DNA of 64,000 bases from Embleya scabrispora DSM 41855 (GCF_000372745.1 NZ_KB889574.1:143643-207642); one strand, 5' to 3'. Counted from the first letter of the stretch, positions 54,893-64,000 are shown. Notes: generated by a model not told the origin, from the sequence alone. A program made the numbers and translations.

Positions 54893-55075
54893 GGTGTGCC
54901 TCCTCATCCCGAGCGGGCAGGGCCCGGGTCGGAAAAGTGCCTTGGGGGGAACCGTGTCGTTCCGACCGGGCGCCTGCCCGGGCTCCGCGCGGCCATGCGT
55001 GCTCGTGCGGAACCGATCGTGCGCCGCCCGGCACCACCCCCGTGCGCCACCGGCGTCACTGCTTCGGGCCCGCCG

Positions 55076-56320
55076 TCACCGCCGATGCACGAGCCGCCCG
55101 CCGAGCACGGTGGCCACGCACGACCCGGTGCCGTGCGCGAGCAGCGCCGCGTACGGGTCGCCCTGCGTCGGCACGTCGAACACCGCGAGGTCGGCGAGGC
55201 CGCCCGGGCGCAGGGCGCCCGCGCCGTCGAGGCCGCCCATCGCCGCCGCACCGCCGACCGTGACCGCCTCGACCAGGCGCCGGTCCAGGTCGTCGGCGCG
55301 GTAGCCCTGACGGATCGCCAGTTCGCGGACCGCCGCCGCCTCTTCCCACATGTCCAGGGACGGCGAGGAGGCGAGCGAGTCGGTACCCAGCGCGAGCGGC
55401 GCACCCTCGGCCAGGTAGTCGGCGACCGGCGGCTCCCCCGCCGCCAGGATCGCGTTCGAGCGCACGCACAGCGCGACCGCCGTGCCCTGCTCGCGCAGCA
55501 GCGCACGATCCTCGGCGGCCAGGTGCACGCCGTGCGCGACGTGCACGTCGGGGCCCAGCCCGTCGAACCCGGCCAGGTAGGCCGCCGGGCCGCCGCCGCT
55601 GCCGCCGTCGAGCAGTTCCAGGGCCATCCCCACGGCCCGGTTCAACTCGGCGAACCGGCCGGTGCCGTGCCGGATGAACTCGGCCTCGTGCGCGGTCTCC
55701 GCCAGGTGCGGGTGCAGCCGCAGCCCGCGCTCGCGCGCGATCGCCACGCACTCCTCGAACACCGCCGTGCCGACCGTGAACGGGGTGTGCGGCGACACGC
55801 CCAACGCACGCCCGCCGCTCGCCCCGTCCAGCGTGTCCAGGAAGGCCGCCCGCCGCCCGCCCGCCCACATCGCGTCGTCCGCGATCACCTCGACGTAGCT
55901 GATCCCGCGCAGCCCCGACCGGCCCACCGGCACGAGCACGCACGGGTCGGTGACCACGTCCGCCGCCGCCGTGGTCCCCGACCGCAACATGTGGTGCACC
56001 CCGCGGCGCGCGCTCTCCTGCCACATCACCTCGGAGAAGTCGGCCCGCCGCGCGGTCAACGTGCGAATCCACTCCGGGAAGGCCAGCCCGGACAGCGCGA
56101 GATCGCCGAAGTCGGTGTACTGCAGATGTGCGTGCGCGTTCACCAGCCCCGGCATCAGCACCCCGCGCCAGACCCGCTCCCGCGCCCCGGCCGAGTGCAC
56201 CTCGCTCCGCGAGCCCACCGCGACGATCCGACCGTCCTCCACGAGCACGGCCCCGTCACGAATGGGCTCCGCCCCGACCATGGACAGCACAACGGGCGCA
56301 ACATGCAGGGTCGACGACAT
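55076..56320 (-). CDS. Amidohydrolase, probable aminodeoxyfutalosine deaminase
   Basis: 414 aa. Cytosine-deaminase-like amidohydrolase: metal motif NAHAHLQY, HPHLAET, HVAHGVHL and LGTDSLAS supply the His/Asp ligands. COG0402 enzymes next to mqn genes deaminate 6-amino-6-deoxyfutalosine to futalosine. Position 23 nt downstream of mqnC supports it. Assignment rests on context, since the ligand pocket cannot be read. ATG at 56320. Confidence 0.72.
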   Translation of the reverse strand: MSSTLHVAPVVLSMVGAEPIRDGAVLVEDGRIVAVGSRSEVHSAGARERVWRGVLMPGLVNAHAHLQYTDFGDLALSGLAFPEWIRTLTARRADFSEVMWQESARRGVHHMLRSGTTAAADVVTDPCVLVPVGRSGLRGISYVEVIADDAMWAGGRRAAFLDTLDGASGGRALGVSPHTPFTVGTAVFEECVAIARERGLRLHPHLAETAHEAEFIRHGTGRFAELNRAVGMALELLDGGSGGGPAAYLAGFDGLGPDVHVAHGVHLAAEDRALLREQGTAVALCVRSNAILAAGEPPVADYLAEGAPLALGTDSLASSPSLDMWEEAAAVRELAIRQGYRADDLDRRLVEAVTVGGAAAMGGLDGAGALRPGGLADLAVFDVPTQGDPYAALLAHGTGSCVATVLGGRLVHRR

Positions 56321-56343
56321 GCGCCCATCATCCCAAGCCGGTC

Positions 56344-57534
56344 TCAGCGGACGTCGACGACCTCGAGTTCGGTGCGGGCGGTGCCCCCGTCGAGGGCCGT
56401 GGAGGAGAAGTGCGAGATCACCTTGTCGTCGACCGGGTCGTTCGCCGGGTCGTCGTGCACGATCAGGTGGTTGTACGTGGTGTCGCGCTGGGCCGGGATC
56501 CGGCCGGCGGCGCGGATCAGGTGCAGCAGCTCCATCCGGTTGGAGCGGTGCTTGGCGCCCGCGGAGGAGACCACGTTCTCTTCGAGCATGACCGAGCCCA
56601 GGTCGTCCGCGCCGTAGTGCAGGGTGAGCTGGCCGGCCTCCTTGCCCGTGGTCAGCCACGAGCCCTGGATGTGCGCGACGTTGTGCAGGAACAGGCGGGC
56701 GACCGCGATCAGGCGCAGGTATTCGAGCAGGGTGGCCTGCGTCTGCCCCTTCAGGTGGTTGTTCTCCGGCTGGTAGGTGTACGGGATGAAGGCCCGGAAG
56801 CCGCCTGTGCGGTCCTGCACGTCGCGGATCATCCGCAGGTGCTCGATCCGCTCGGCGTTGGTCTCGCCGGTGCCCATCAGCATCGTCGAGGTGGACTCCA
56901 CGCCCAGCCCGTGCGCGGTCTCCATGATCTCCAGCCAGCGCTCGCCGGACTCCTTCAGCGGCGCGATCGCCTTGCGCGGGCGCTCCGGGAGCAGCTCCGC
57001 GCCGGCGCCCGCGAACGAGTCCAGGCCGGCCGCGTGGATGCGCGTGATGGCCTCCTCGATACCCACGCCGGAGACCTTGGCCATGTGCGCGACCTCGGAG
57101 GCGCCGAGCGAGTGGATGACCAGCTGCGGGAATTCGGCCTTGATCGCGGCGAACGCGCGCTCGTAGTACTCGACGCCGAAGTCGGGGTGGTGCCCGCCCT
57201 GGAACATGATCTGTGTGCCGCCGAGTTCGACCGTCTCCGCACACCGGCGCAGAATGTCGTCGATCTCCCGGACCCAGCCCTTCTCACTCTTGGGCGGGGC
57301 GTAGAACGCACAGAACTTGCACGCGGTGACGCACACGTTCGTGTAGTTGATGTTGCGCTCGATGATGTACGTCGCGATGTCGACGGTGTCCGCGTAGCGC
57401 ATGCGCCGCGCGGCGTCGGCGGCGCGGCCGAGCGCGTGCAGCGGTGCGTGCACGTACAGGGCGAGTGCCTCGTCGGGCGTGATCCGCCCACCGCCGGCGG
57501 CCCGGTCCAGGACCGGCTGGAGATCGCTGATCAC
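56344..57534 (-). CDS. mqnC: Cyclic dehypoxanthinylfutalosine synthase
   Basis: 396 aa radical SAM enzyme. The 4Fe-4S motif is C68-x3-C72-x2-C75 (NVCVTACKFCAF). MQGGHHPD-like FQGGHHPDFGVEYYE, STSTMLMGTGETNAER and FIPYTYQPENNHLKG are typical of MqnC. It converts dehypoxanthinylfutalosine to the cyclic form in the futalosine pathway. GTG at 57534. Probably co-transcribed with the amidohydrolase. Confidence 0.92.
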   Translation of the reverse strand: MISDLQPVLDRAAGGGRITPDEALALYVHAPLHALGRAADAARRMRYADTVDIATYIIERNINYTNVCVTACKFCAFYAPPKSEKGWVREIDDILRRCAETVELGGTQIMFQGGHHPDFGVEYYERAFAAIKAEFPQLVIHSLGASEVAHMAKVSGVGIEEAITRIHAAGLDSFAGAGAELLPERPRKAIAPLKESGERWLEIMETAHGLGVESTSTMLMGTGETNAERIEHLRMIRDVQDRTGGFRAFIPYTYQPENNHLKGQTQATLLEYLRLIAVARLFLHNVAHIQGSWLTTGKEAGQLTLHYGADDLGSVMLEENVVSSAGAKHRSNRMELLHLIRAAGRIPAQRDTTYNHLIVHDDPANDPVDDKVISHFSSTALDGGTARTELEVVDVR

Positions 57535-57661
57535 GGGGAAGCCTCCGCATGGAACGAATACGAGTGGAACGGTTGCGCGTACGACGAGTGCGCGTCGAGC
57601 GAACGAGCGCCCAGCGGGTGGGCGCGGTGCGAATGCTCGTGAACGAGCCTATCCGGCGCGC

Positions 57662-58555
<894 letters not shown>

Positions 58556-58712
58556 CTATGCCCGGGTGCGCGGATCGCCGGTATCGGCCCGGGCCGGTGT
58601 CACCGAACAGGCACAACACCGCACGCGTGGCAGTGGCAGCGGCATACGGGTGAGATTCTCGGATGCCGGACCGATCCCACGACGGTTCGACCACAACGAC
58701 GGAGGAAGCGCG

Positions 58713-59768
58713 ATGCACTCGTCCCCGGGCTCGTATCCGGGCCAGGGTGGCGGCTACCCGCCCCCGCCCCCGCCCTATGCGTCCACGCCCGCCCCGCCGC
58801 CCGCATACGATCCGGGCGCTCCGTATCAACCGGGCGGTCCGGGCGGCGGCGGCTCCTACGGACCTCCGCCTCGGCAGTCCTCGGGATCCGCGTACGGCGC
58901 GCTGCGCGGCACCGTCGCCGGGATCAGCCTGGTGCTGGCGGTGCTGCTGACGATCCCGGCGCTGTCCGCGCTGTGGCTGCGCTGGGAGGTGGTCTCCGAG
59001 CAGGGGTTCACCGACAACGCGGTGGCGCTGATCGACGAGCCGGCGATCCGTAGTGAGGTCGCCCGGCTGATGACCGAGGAGTTGATCAAGCAACTCCCGA
59101 CGACCGTGCGCGGTCAGGTGCCGCGCGACGTGGTGCAGAGCGCGGTGAACGAGGAGATCGGCAAGCCCTCGTTCAAGGCGGTCTGGAAGGAGGGCATCGC
59201 CACCGCGCACGACGTGGTGATGTCGTCCATCCTCGGCCGGGACAGCAAGAACGTCACGACGGACGGCGACCGGGTGGTGGTCAACCTCAAGAGCCCGCTC
59301 GACGCGATCGTGCCCCGATTGAACAAGGCCGGCATCCCGGTGTCGAAGGCGGGCCTGCCCACCAGCATCCCGATCGACCTGGCCCAACTGCCGCACGCCT
59401 CCGAGGCCCAGCAGGGCCGGGACGCGTTCCAGGCCGTCGACGACGCGGGCAAGTGGCTGCCGATCCTGACCCTGGTGCTGCTGCTGGTCGGCCTGGCGGT
59501 CGCGGTGAACCGCTTCCGCGCGCTGATCATGACCGGCGTCGGCCTGTTCGTCACAAGCGGCCTGCTGCTGCTCCTGGTCTCCTCCGCGAGCGGACCGGTC
59601 GCCGACGAACTGGCCACCCGGAACACCCTGAACCGGGACGGCATCGAGGCGATCTACGACGTATTCACGGATTCGCTGACCACGATGGCCTGGTCGGTGT
59701 TCGCCGCCTCGATCGTGGCGATCGTGGTGGGCGCGGTCGGCCGGAGTCTGCGCGGCCGACGGCGCTGA
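58713..59768 (+). CDS. Integral membrane protein with Pro/Gly-rich N-terminus
   Basis: 351 aa. First 65 residues are a Pro/Gly/Tyr-rich disordered region (PPPPPPYASTPAPPPAYDPG). Then one membrane helix (VAGISLVLAVLLTIPALSAL), an external alpha-helical domain of ~170 residues, and three more helices (LPILTLVLLLVGLAVAVNRF, IMTGVGLFVTSGLLLLLVSS and the final one). No recognised family; related proteins are common in streptomycetes. ATG at 58713 with GGAGGAAG. Confidence 0.7.
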   Translation: MHSSPGSYPGQGGGYPPPPPPYASTPAPPPAYDPGAPYQPGGPGGGGSYGPPPRQSSGSAYGALRGTVAGISLVLAVLLTIPALSALWLRWEVVSEQGFTDNAVALIDEPAIRSEVARLMTEELIKQLPTTVRGQVPRDVVQSAVNEEIGKPSFKAVWKEGIATAHDVVMSSILGRDSKNVTTDGDRVVVNLKSPLDAIVPRLNKAGIPVSKAGLPTSIPIDLAQLPHASEAQQGRDAFQAVDDAGKWLPILTLVLLLVGLAVAVNRFRALIMTGVGLFVTSGLLLLLVSSASGPVADELATRNTLNRDGIEAIYDVFTDSLTTMAWSVFAASIVAIVVGAVGRSLRGRRR

Positions 59769-59784
59769 CGGACGCGGCGGCACA

Positions 59785-59820
59785 AAAGGGCGGGCCCGGA
59801 GCGATCCGGTCCCGCCCTTT
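59785..59820 (+). terminator. Terminator after the membrane protein
   Basis: AAAGGGCGGGCCCGG (59785-59799) pairs with CCGGTCCCGCCCTTT (59806-59820), one G-T wobble, 6-nt loop, ending in TTT. Also located to serve the convergent Gls24-type gene. Confidence 0.8.
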
Positions 59821-59851
59821 CCCACGCGGCTTCGGGGCCGCCGGCCCGGTC

Positions 59852-60343
59852 TCACGCCAGGTTGCGCGAGGAGGTGTCGTCGTCCTCCTGCTCGATGTGG
59901 ATGTCGTCCACGGAGATGTCCACCTCGACCACCTCGAGGCCGGTCATGCGCTCGATCGACTCGATCACGTGGTCACGCACGGCCCCGGCGACTTCGGCGA
60001 TCGGTGCGCCGTACTCCACCACCAGGCTCAGGTCGACGGCACACTGCTTCTCGCCGACCTCGACGCCGACTCCGCGCGCCACGTCCGGACGACCGCCCGG
60101 TACGGCCTTGCGCATCGCCGCGAAGGCCCGGGAGACCCCGCCGCCGAGCGCGTACACGCCCGGGATCTCGCGCGCCGCCAGTCCGGCGACCTTGGCCACC
60201 ACCCCGTCCGCGATCGAGGTCCGCCCTCGGTCCGTGGCCAGCGCGGTCACCTCGGTGAGGTGACCGGAGCCGGTCGCCGGCCGCTCGGCCCGTACCGAAC
60301 GGGTGGTGCTCTTGTCGGGTGTGTGGACGGGTGAGTCTGCCAT
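59852..60343 (-). CDS. Asp23/Gls24-family envelope stress protein
   Basis: 163 aa. The Gls24 core: GRTSIADGVVAKVAGLAARE, IPGVYALGG, CAVDLSLVVEYGAPIAEVAG and VEVDISVDDIHI. N-terminal ~28 residues are a variable Ser/Arg-rich tail. Family members are cell-envelope associated, often in clusters of several copies; this one is alone. ATG at 60343. Confidence 0.88.
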   Translation of the reverse strand: MADSPVHTPDKSTTRSVRAERPATGSGHLTEVTALATDRGRTSIADGVVAKVAGLAAREIPGVYALGGGVSRAFAAMRKAVPGGRPDVARGVGVEVGEKQCAVDLSLVVEYGAPIAEVAGAVRDHVIESIERMTGLEVVEVDISVDDIHIEQEDDDTSSRNLA

Positions 60344-60575
60344 GGCTGGAACCTCGCCTTTCGCCGCTTCGTGAGGGATGGGGCTCCCCTCACATGAGGA
60401 GTGACCCCTTCCCGATCGATTCGTCACGCAATCCGGGCGAATTAATCCGATCGGCCGCGAAAGTGAGCTGGAACATGTTTCATTTCACTCCCGGCCAACC
60501 GTTCAGGAGGCTTGCTCCTGCGTGTCGGAACCGCTTGTGATGGGACCCGTACACCCCGTTCGAGGAGGAAACACT

Positions 60576-61346
60576 GTGGAGCGGTTCCAGGATCGGCGCA
60601 TCATCGTCACCGGTGGCGGCTCGGGCATCGGCCAGGCCACGGTGCTGCGGCTGCTGAGCGAGGCGGGCACGGTACACGCGGCGGACGTCAACGCCGACGG
60701 GTTGGAGAAGACCCGCGCGATGGCGGCGGAGAAGGGCGTGGACGCCCGGCTGAGCACGGGCGTGCTGGACGTCTCCGACGAGGACGCGGTCGGCGCGGGC
60801 GTGGCCGAGGTGGTCGAGCGTCTGGGCGGCCTGGACGTGCTGGTGAACGCGGCCGGGATCCTGCGCGCCGGCCACACCCACACGTTCCCGCTCGAAAAGT
60901 GGAATCAGATCATCACCGTCAACCTGACGGGCACGTTCCTGATGACCCGCGCCGCGCTGCCCCCGCTCCTGGAGACCGGCAACGGCGTGATCATCAACTT
61001 CAGTTCCACGTCGGCGAGCTTCGCCCACCCGTACATGGCGGCCTACGCGGCCAGCAAGGGCGCGATCGACGCCTTCACCCACGCGATCGCACTCGAGTAC
61101 AGCCGCCAGGGCCTGCGCGCGGTCAACGTCGCACCCGGCAGCATCTCCAGCGGCATCGTCGACGACACCCCGAACCAGGTCCCGGACGACGCCGACTGGG
61201 AACTCTTCGGCAAGCTGATGCCGATCATCGGCGACGGCATGGCCCACCCCGACGTGATCGCCGGCATGATCGCCGCCCTCGCCTCCGACGACGGCAAATT
61301 CGTCACCGGCACATCCCTCCGCATCGACGGCGGCACACACGCCTGA
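60576..61346 (+). CDS. SDR-family oxidoreductase
   Basis: 256 aa. Classical short-chain dehydrogenase: TGGGSGIG (NAD(P)-binding), NAAG, the catalytic Ser in INFSSTSASF, and YAASK with catalytic Tyr and Lys. AADVNAD after beta-2 has an acidic residue, which favours NAD over NADP. The substrate is unknown; SDRs of this type act on alcohols, ketones or acyl chains. GTG at 60576 with GAGGAGGAAAC. Confidence 0.88.
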   Translation: MERFQDRRIIVTGGGSGIGQATVLRLLSEAGTVHAADVNADGLEKTRAMAAEKGVDARLSTGVLDVSDEDAVGAGVAEVVERLGGLDVLVNAAGILRAGHTHTFPLEKWNQIITVNLTGTFLMTRAALPPLLETGNGVIINFSSTSASFAHPYMAAYAASKGAIDAFTHAIALEYSRQGLRAVNVAPGSISSGIVDDTPNQVPDDADWELFGKLMPIIGDGMAHPDVIAGMIAALASDDGKFVTGTSLRIDGGTHA

Positions 61347-61399
61347 CCCGAAGCCCCACCAACACCCCTCGAACCGCCGGCCGAGCAACCCGGCCCGGC

Positions 61400-61444
61400 C
61401 GGCGCTTGAGGCCGAACAGCCCCGCCGGCGCTCGAGGCGAACCC
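61400..61444. repeat. Degenerate direct repeat CCGGCGCTYGAGGC
   Basis: Two related units, CCGGCGCTTGAGGCCGAAC and CCGGCGCTCGAGGCGAAC, after the SDR gene. A similar element is common between genes in Streptomyces. Confidence 0.5.
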
Positions 61445-61456
61445 AGGACGCACAGA

Positions 61457-61488
61457 GGGCGCCGTACCGGTCACCCCGTACAGCGCCC
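61457..61488 (-). terminator. Terminator after the chaplin gene
   Basis: GGGCGC-C-GTAC (61457-61467) pairs with GTAC-A-GCGCCC (61478-61488), one mismatch, 10-nt loop. Confidence 0.55.
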
Positions 61489-61503
61489 ACCGAAGGTGCG
61501 AGT

Positions 61504-61746
61504 TCAGCCCTGGTTGATACAAACGTTCCCGAACGCCGGGTTCACCAGACCGACCAGGTTGACACTGTTGCCGCACACGTTCACCGGAACGTGCACCGGA
61601 ACCTCGATGTTGTTGCCCGAAATCACGCCCGGCGACCCGACGGCCGCACCGTCCGCATCGGAACTCGCGTTGGCCGCACCCATGCCCGCGGCGAGGATGC
61701 CACCGGCGGCAGCGGTGATGATGGCCGCCTTCTTGACCGTGTTCAT
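61504..61746 (-). CDS. Short chaplin
   Basis: 80 aa. Signal peptide (residues 1-28: KKAAIITAAAGGILAAGMGA then ANA) and one chaplin domain: GSPGVISGNNIEVPVHVPVN, VCGNSVNLVGLVNPAFGNVC, with the two conserved Cys forming the disulfide loop. No LPXTG anchor, so it is a short (ChpD-H-like) chaplin that assembles into amyloid rodlets on aerial hyphae and spores. ATG at 61746 with GGAGG. Confidence 0.93.
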   Translation of the reverse strand: MNTVKKAAIITAAAGGILAAGMGAANASSDADGAAVGSPGVISGNNIEVPVHVPVNVCGNSVNLVGLVNPAFGNVCINQG

Positions 61747-62078
61747 ATTTCCTCCATGTCACATTGCCGCACGAACGGATGCGGCACATGGGACAACGAA
61801 GGCCGCTGCAACGAGCAACGCCCGACCGTTCGGTTGCTTCCCGATTCACCCATGCGAGGACGCGCACGTGCGCCGTACGCCGGTGACAGGCGCCCGCGCA
61901 CCCCCGGCTCCACTCCCACTCCACCGCGCGAACCACCCCACCGCGAAAACGATCGACGCCCCGCAAAGCCGAGGCTCCGCGGGGCGTAGGGGGGACGAAG
62001 GGGCGAACAGGTCTGCGCAGGGTCTGCAAGGTAGTGCCGGGCCGCGCCCGGTCGACCGGGGCACGAACCGTCGGGACG

Positions 62079-62399
62079 TCAGGCGTCCTCGTCGTCCTCG
62101 TCATCGTCCTCGGGCAGGTACTCGGCGCCCTCCGACTGCCAGCCGGCCTCGCTCAGCTCCGTGCCGGCGATGTCCTCGACGAGGCTGAACGGGTCGATCA
62201 GGTACGAGACCGACTCGGCCAGGTCGCTCTCGATCGCGGCGGTCGCGTCGGCCCGGTCGCCCGGGGACAACTCCTCGTCGGCCTTGACGCTGTCCAACGC
62301 CGCGGCACGCAGCGCGTCGGCGTCGGTGACCTCCAGCACGATTTCGAGGTTGAGCCGGATATAGCGGGTCGTGGAGTCGGAGGAAGTCGCATTTTCCAT
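62079..62399 (-). CDS. Acidic conserved hypothetical protein
   Basis: 106 aa. N-terminal alpha/beta core, RYIRLNLEIVLEVTDADALR then a helix, and a very acidic tail (LPEDDDEDDEDA). No membrane helix or known motif. ATG at 62399. Function unknown; the acidic C-terminus may reflect a nucleic-acid mimic or interaction surface, which is speculation. Confidence 0.6.
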   Translation of the reverse strand: MENATSSDSTTRYIRLNLEIVLEVTDADALRAAALDSVKADEELSPGDRADATAAIESDLAESVSYLIDPFSLVEDIAGTELSEAGWQSEGAEYLPEDDDEDDEDA

Positions 62400-62430
62400 G
62401 AGCGCGAGCCTACGGGCCCGCGACCGGCCG

Positions 62431-62450
62431 CCGGCGCGCTGACGCGCCGG
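62431..62450 (-). terminator. Terminator of the XRE-cupin/DUF6126 operon
   Basis: CCGGCGCG (62431-62438) and CGCGCCGG (62443-62450) with a 4-nt loop, 5 nt beyond the small gene's stop. Confidence 0.65.
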
Positions 62451-62454
62451 GCGC

Positions 62455-62574
62455 TCAGCGGTGGCCGTAGGTCACCGCGGTGAACATCAGTGCCCCGAAG
62501 ACGACGGAGAATCCGAGGATGTAGATCGCGATCCGGATCCACATCCCGGTCGCCCGGCTCTTCTCGCTCTCCAT
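62455..62574 (-). CDS. DUF6126-like 39-aa membrane protein
   Basis: 39 aa: MESEKSRATGMWIRIAIYIL followed by one hydrophobic helix and ending TYGHR. Short proteins of this type accompany XRE-cupin regulators in streptomycetes. It is too short for a normal ORF threshold but has GAGGAG 10 nt before the ATG and follows the regulator gene by 60 nt. Function unknown. Confidence 0.7.
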   Translation of the reverse strand: MESEKSRATGMWIRIAIYILGFSVVFGALMFTAVTYGHR

Positions 62575-62634
62575 CACGGCGAACTCCTCAGACTTGGGCG
62601 GACTCGGACCCCGGCGCGCTCACAGACGAGCGGC

Positions 62635-63264
62635 TCAGACATGAGCCGGCAGACACGGCGAGAACGCGACCAGTGCCGGCGCCGCGTGGACCATCAGGAA
62701 CTCGACGGGCAGATACGCGTCGGCGGATTCCATCCGATGCGCCAGACCCGAGTCGAAGTGCGCCACGTCACCGGGCGCGAGCAGGTGGGTGGCCCCGTCC
62801 AGGGTCAGCCGGAGCTGACCGGTCAGCACGTACAGCCATTCCTCGCCCGGATGCACTCGCCCGGGCCCGTCCGCCCGGCCCGCCGGCACCCGCACACGCA
62901 GCGCCTGCATGCCCCGGCGCGGACTGCCCACGCGCCAATAGGTCCAGCCGTGCGCCTCGACCGGCTCGGCCGCGCGGGCCCGAACCACCGGCTCGGCCGA
63001 GGCACCGTCCTCGCCGAGGAGTTCGGAGACGGTGGTGTTGTAGACCCGGGCCAGGGTCAACAGCGCGGGCAACGACGGCTGCCGGCGCTCGTGTTCGAGC
63101 CGGGAGAGGTAGGCGACGGAGAGCTTGGTCAGCTGCGCGGCCTCGTCGAGCTTGAACCCGTTCGCCCGACGGGCCGCACGCAACCGGTCGCCGAGCCCGG
63201 TCGGTACCGCCTCGGCGGATGCCGGCTCCGGCTCGTCGGTGTCGTAGCTTTGGGAGGAGGCCAT
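62635..63264 (-). CDS. XRE-cupin transcriptional regulator
   Basis: 209 aa. HTH at about 25-80 (LRAARRANGFKLDEAAQLTK, LSVAYLSRLEHERRQPSLPA) and a C-terminal cupin (HPGEEWLYVLTGQLRLTL, LLAPGDVAHFDSGLAHRMES). PuuR/SutR-like. A palindrome upstream is its probable operator, giving autoregulation. ATG at 63264. Confidence 0.88.
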   Translation of the reverse strand: MASSQSYDTDEPEPASAEAVPTGLGDRLRAARRANGFKLDEAAQLTKLSVAYLSRLEHERRQPSLPALLTLARVYNTTVSELLGEDGASAEPVVRARAAEPVEAHGWTYWRVGSPRRGMQALRVRVPAGRADGPGRVHPGEEWLYVLTGQLRLTLDGATHLLAPGDVAHFDSGLAHRMESADAYLPVEFLMVHAAPALVAFSPCLPAHV

Positions 63265-63292
63265 GCTTCGAGATTAGGCAGGCCCTACCAGA

Positions 63293-63319
63293 GAGGCAAA
63301 AAACTTGCCTCAGAGGCAA
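63293..63319. promoter_or_regulatory. Palindromic operator of the XRE-cupin gene
   Basis: TTGCCTCAGAGGCAA (63305-63319) is a 7+1+7 perfect palindrome; a third half-site GAGGCAA lies at 63293-63299, forming a second inverted repeat with it (GAGGCAA-5 nt-TTGCCTC). It lies 29-55 nt before the start codon at 63264, the place of the promoter. Confidence 0.75.
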
Positions 63320-63385
63320 ATTCGCCCTCTTCAATCCGGCGCATAGCGCATATACGGGTCGAAATCCCCGCCCCTCTGCCCCACG

Positions 63386-63949
63386 TCAGGCGCAGCGCCC
63401 CGACGCGAGCACGCCCGGCGGCACCTCGGCCTCCACCAGCACCACGCCGTCCTCGTAGCCGCGCCGACTGACCAGCCCGGCCCGGTCGAACAGGGCGAGC
63501 ATCCGCCGGTTCCACGGCAGCACGTGCGCCCGCAGGTCGCTCGCCCCGCGCGCGGCCGCGTGTTCGACGAGCGAGCGCAGCAGCGTGGTGCCGAGCCCGT
63601 GCCGCTGCCACCCGTCCTCGACCAGCAGCGCCACTTCGCCGACCGACTCGTGCGCCGGGTGGAAGAGGGTGGCCAGCGCGCCGATCGCCCCGTCGGGCGC
63701 GACCGCCACCAGGCTCACCCCGTGTTCGGGCACCAGCAACCGGCTCAGCGCGCTCTCCGGCAACCGGGGCGCCGAGGTGAAGTAGCGCAATCGACGGGTC
63801 TCCGGCGAGCACCGCTCGTGCATCGCGCGCACCTGCGCGGCGTCCTCGGCCCGAGCCACCCGCACCCGTACGTGCGAGGGCCACTCGCCCGCGCCGACCG
63901 CACTCACCACGGTGAGCCTGGCCCGGCCCCGCATCGACATCGCCGTCAT
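63386..63949 (-). CDS. GNAT-family acetyltransferase
   Basis: 187 aa. The acetyl-CoA motif is in VEDGWQRHGLGTTLLRSLVE, preceded by EVALLV; the N-terminal part VRVARAEDAAQVRAMHERCS is typical. The family acetylates amines or proteins; the substrate cannot be told. ATG at 63949 is chosen; a GTG at 63970 would add 7 residues. Confidence 0.8.
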   Translation of the reverse strand: MTAMSMRGRARLTVVSAVGAGEWPSHVRVRVARAEDAAQVRAMHERCSPETRRLRYFTSAPRLPESALSRLLVPEHGVSLVAVAPDGAIGALATLFHPAHESVGEVALLVEDGWQRHGLGTTLLRSLVEHAAARGASDLRAHVLPWNRRMLALFDRAGLVSRRGYEDGVVLVEAEVPPGVLASGRCA

Positions 63950-64000
63950 GTCCCTACCGCCTCTCGCCACCGGAGCGGTCCCCTCGCGGTCCGTCCCCGC

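Noticed and set aside
57548-57660. Repetitive GAACGAG/GAGTGC-rich stretch between mqnC and mqnA
   Set aside because: Short degenerate words only; no defined unit or symmetry.

Overview
The window is chromosomal DNA of a high-GC, spore-forming actinobacterium, most likely of the Streptomycetaceae or a close relative. The evidence is a chaplin gene, the futalosine route to menaquinone, a 14-gene nuo operon, AfsR/SARP, HTH-DUF5753, DUF397, DUF6058 and DUF6126-type genes, almost exclusively G/C third codon positions, and many GTG starts with 4-bp stop/start overlaps. The exact genus cannot be read from the sequence.

Layout: 1-3.1 kb holds the end of a 2-oxoacid:ferredoxin oxidoreductase beta gene and an APC permease with an unusual C-terminal OB-fold-like domain. 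3.1-9.4 kb holds a ZapE-type ATPase, a small winged-helix protein, a Uma2-type nuclease-fold protein, a VOC protein, a GtrA-like membrane protein, a DUF6058-type protein and a secreted subtilase whose 3' end looks frameshifted beside an inverted repeat. 9.5-12.4 kb is an ABC exporter operon with a LolA-like secreted protein. 12.7-30.3 kb is a polyprenyl diphosphate synthase and nuoN to nuoA, all on the minus strand. Transcription enters at nuoA, where there is a near-consensus Rex operator.

30.3-36.4 kb is an accessory stretch with intergenic repeats, a small membrane protein, an orphan membrane-protein fragment, a phosphotransferase with a coupled small gene, an HATPase, an HTH-DUF5753 regulator, a DUF397 protein and a transposase remnant. 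36.4-37.4 kb is an Erm-type 23S rRNA methyltransferase preceded by a 12-codon leader peptide ending in TRTRRF and a set of competing hairpins, one of which covers the likely ribosome binding site. This looks like a macrolide-responsive attenuator and is the most interesting signal in the window. 37.5-47.4 kb is mostly regulators: a MarR gene with two paralogous cupins, MerR/GyrI, a PucR-type regulator, a frameshifted HxlR-type gene and an AfsR/SARP-type ATPase. An alpha/beta hydrolase and a secreted SGNH esterase lie among them.

47.7-51.3 kb has a PadR-HAAS membrane protein pair divergent from an ECF sigma factor with a membrane-anchored partner. 51.3-58.5 kb is a menaquinone block on the minus strand: MqnA, MqnC, an amidohydrolase likely to be the aminodeoxyfutalosine deaminase, a small Gly/Arg-rich protein, the methyltransferase MenG, a prenyl reductase and an adenosine-deaminase-family enzyme. 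With the polyprenyl synthase and NDH-1 it covers much of making, finishing and using menaquinone. 58.7-64 kb carries a membrane protein, an Asp23/Gls24 protein, an SDR, a short chaplin, an acidic protein, a DUF6126/XRE-cupin pair with a palindromic operator, and a GNAT acetyltransferase.

No rRNA, tRNA, CRISPR array or complete insertion sequence was found. All domain calls are from reading motifs; no database search was run.
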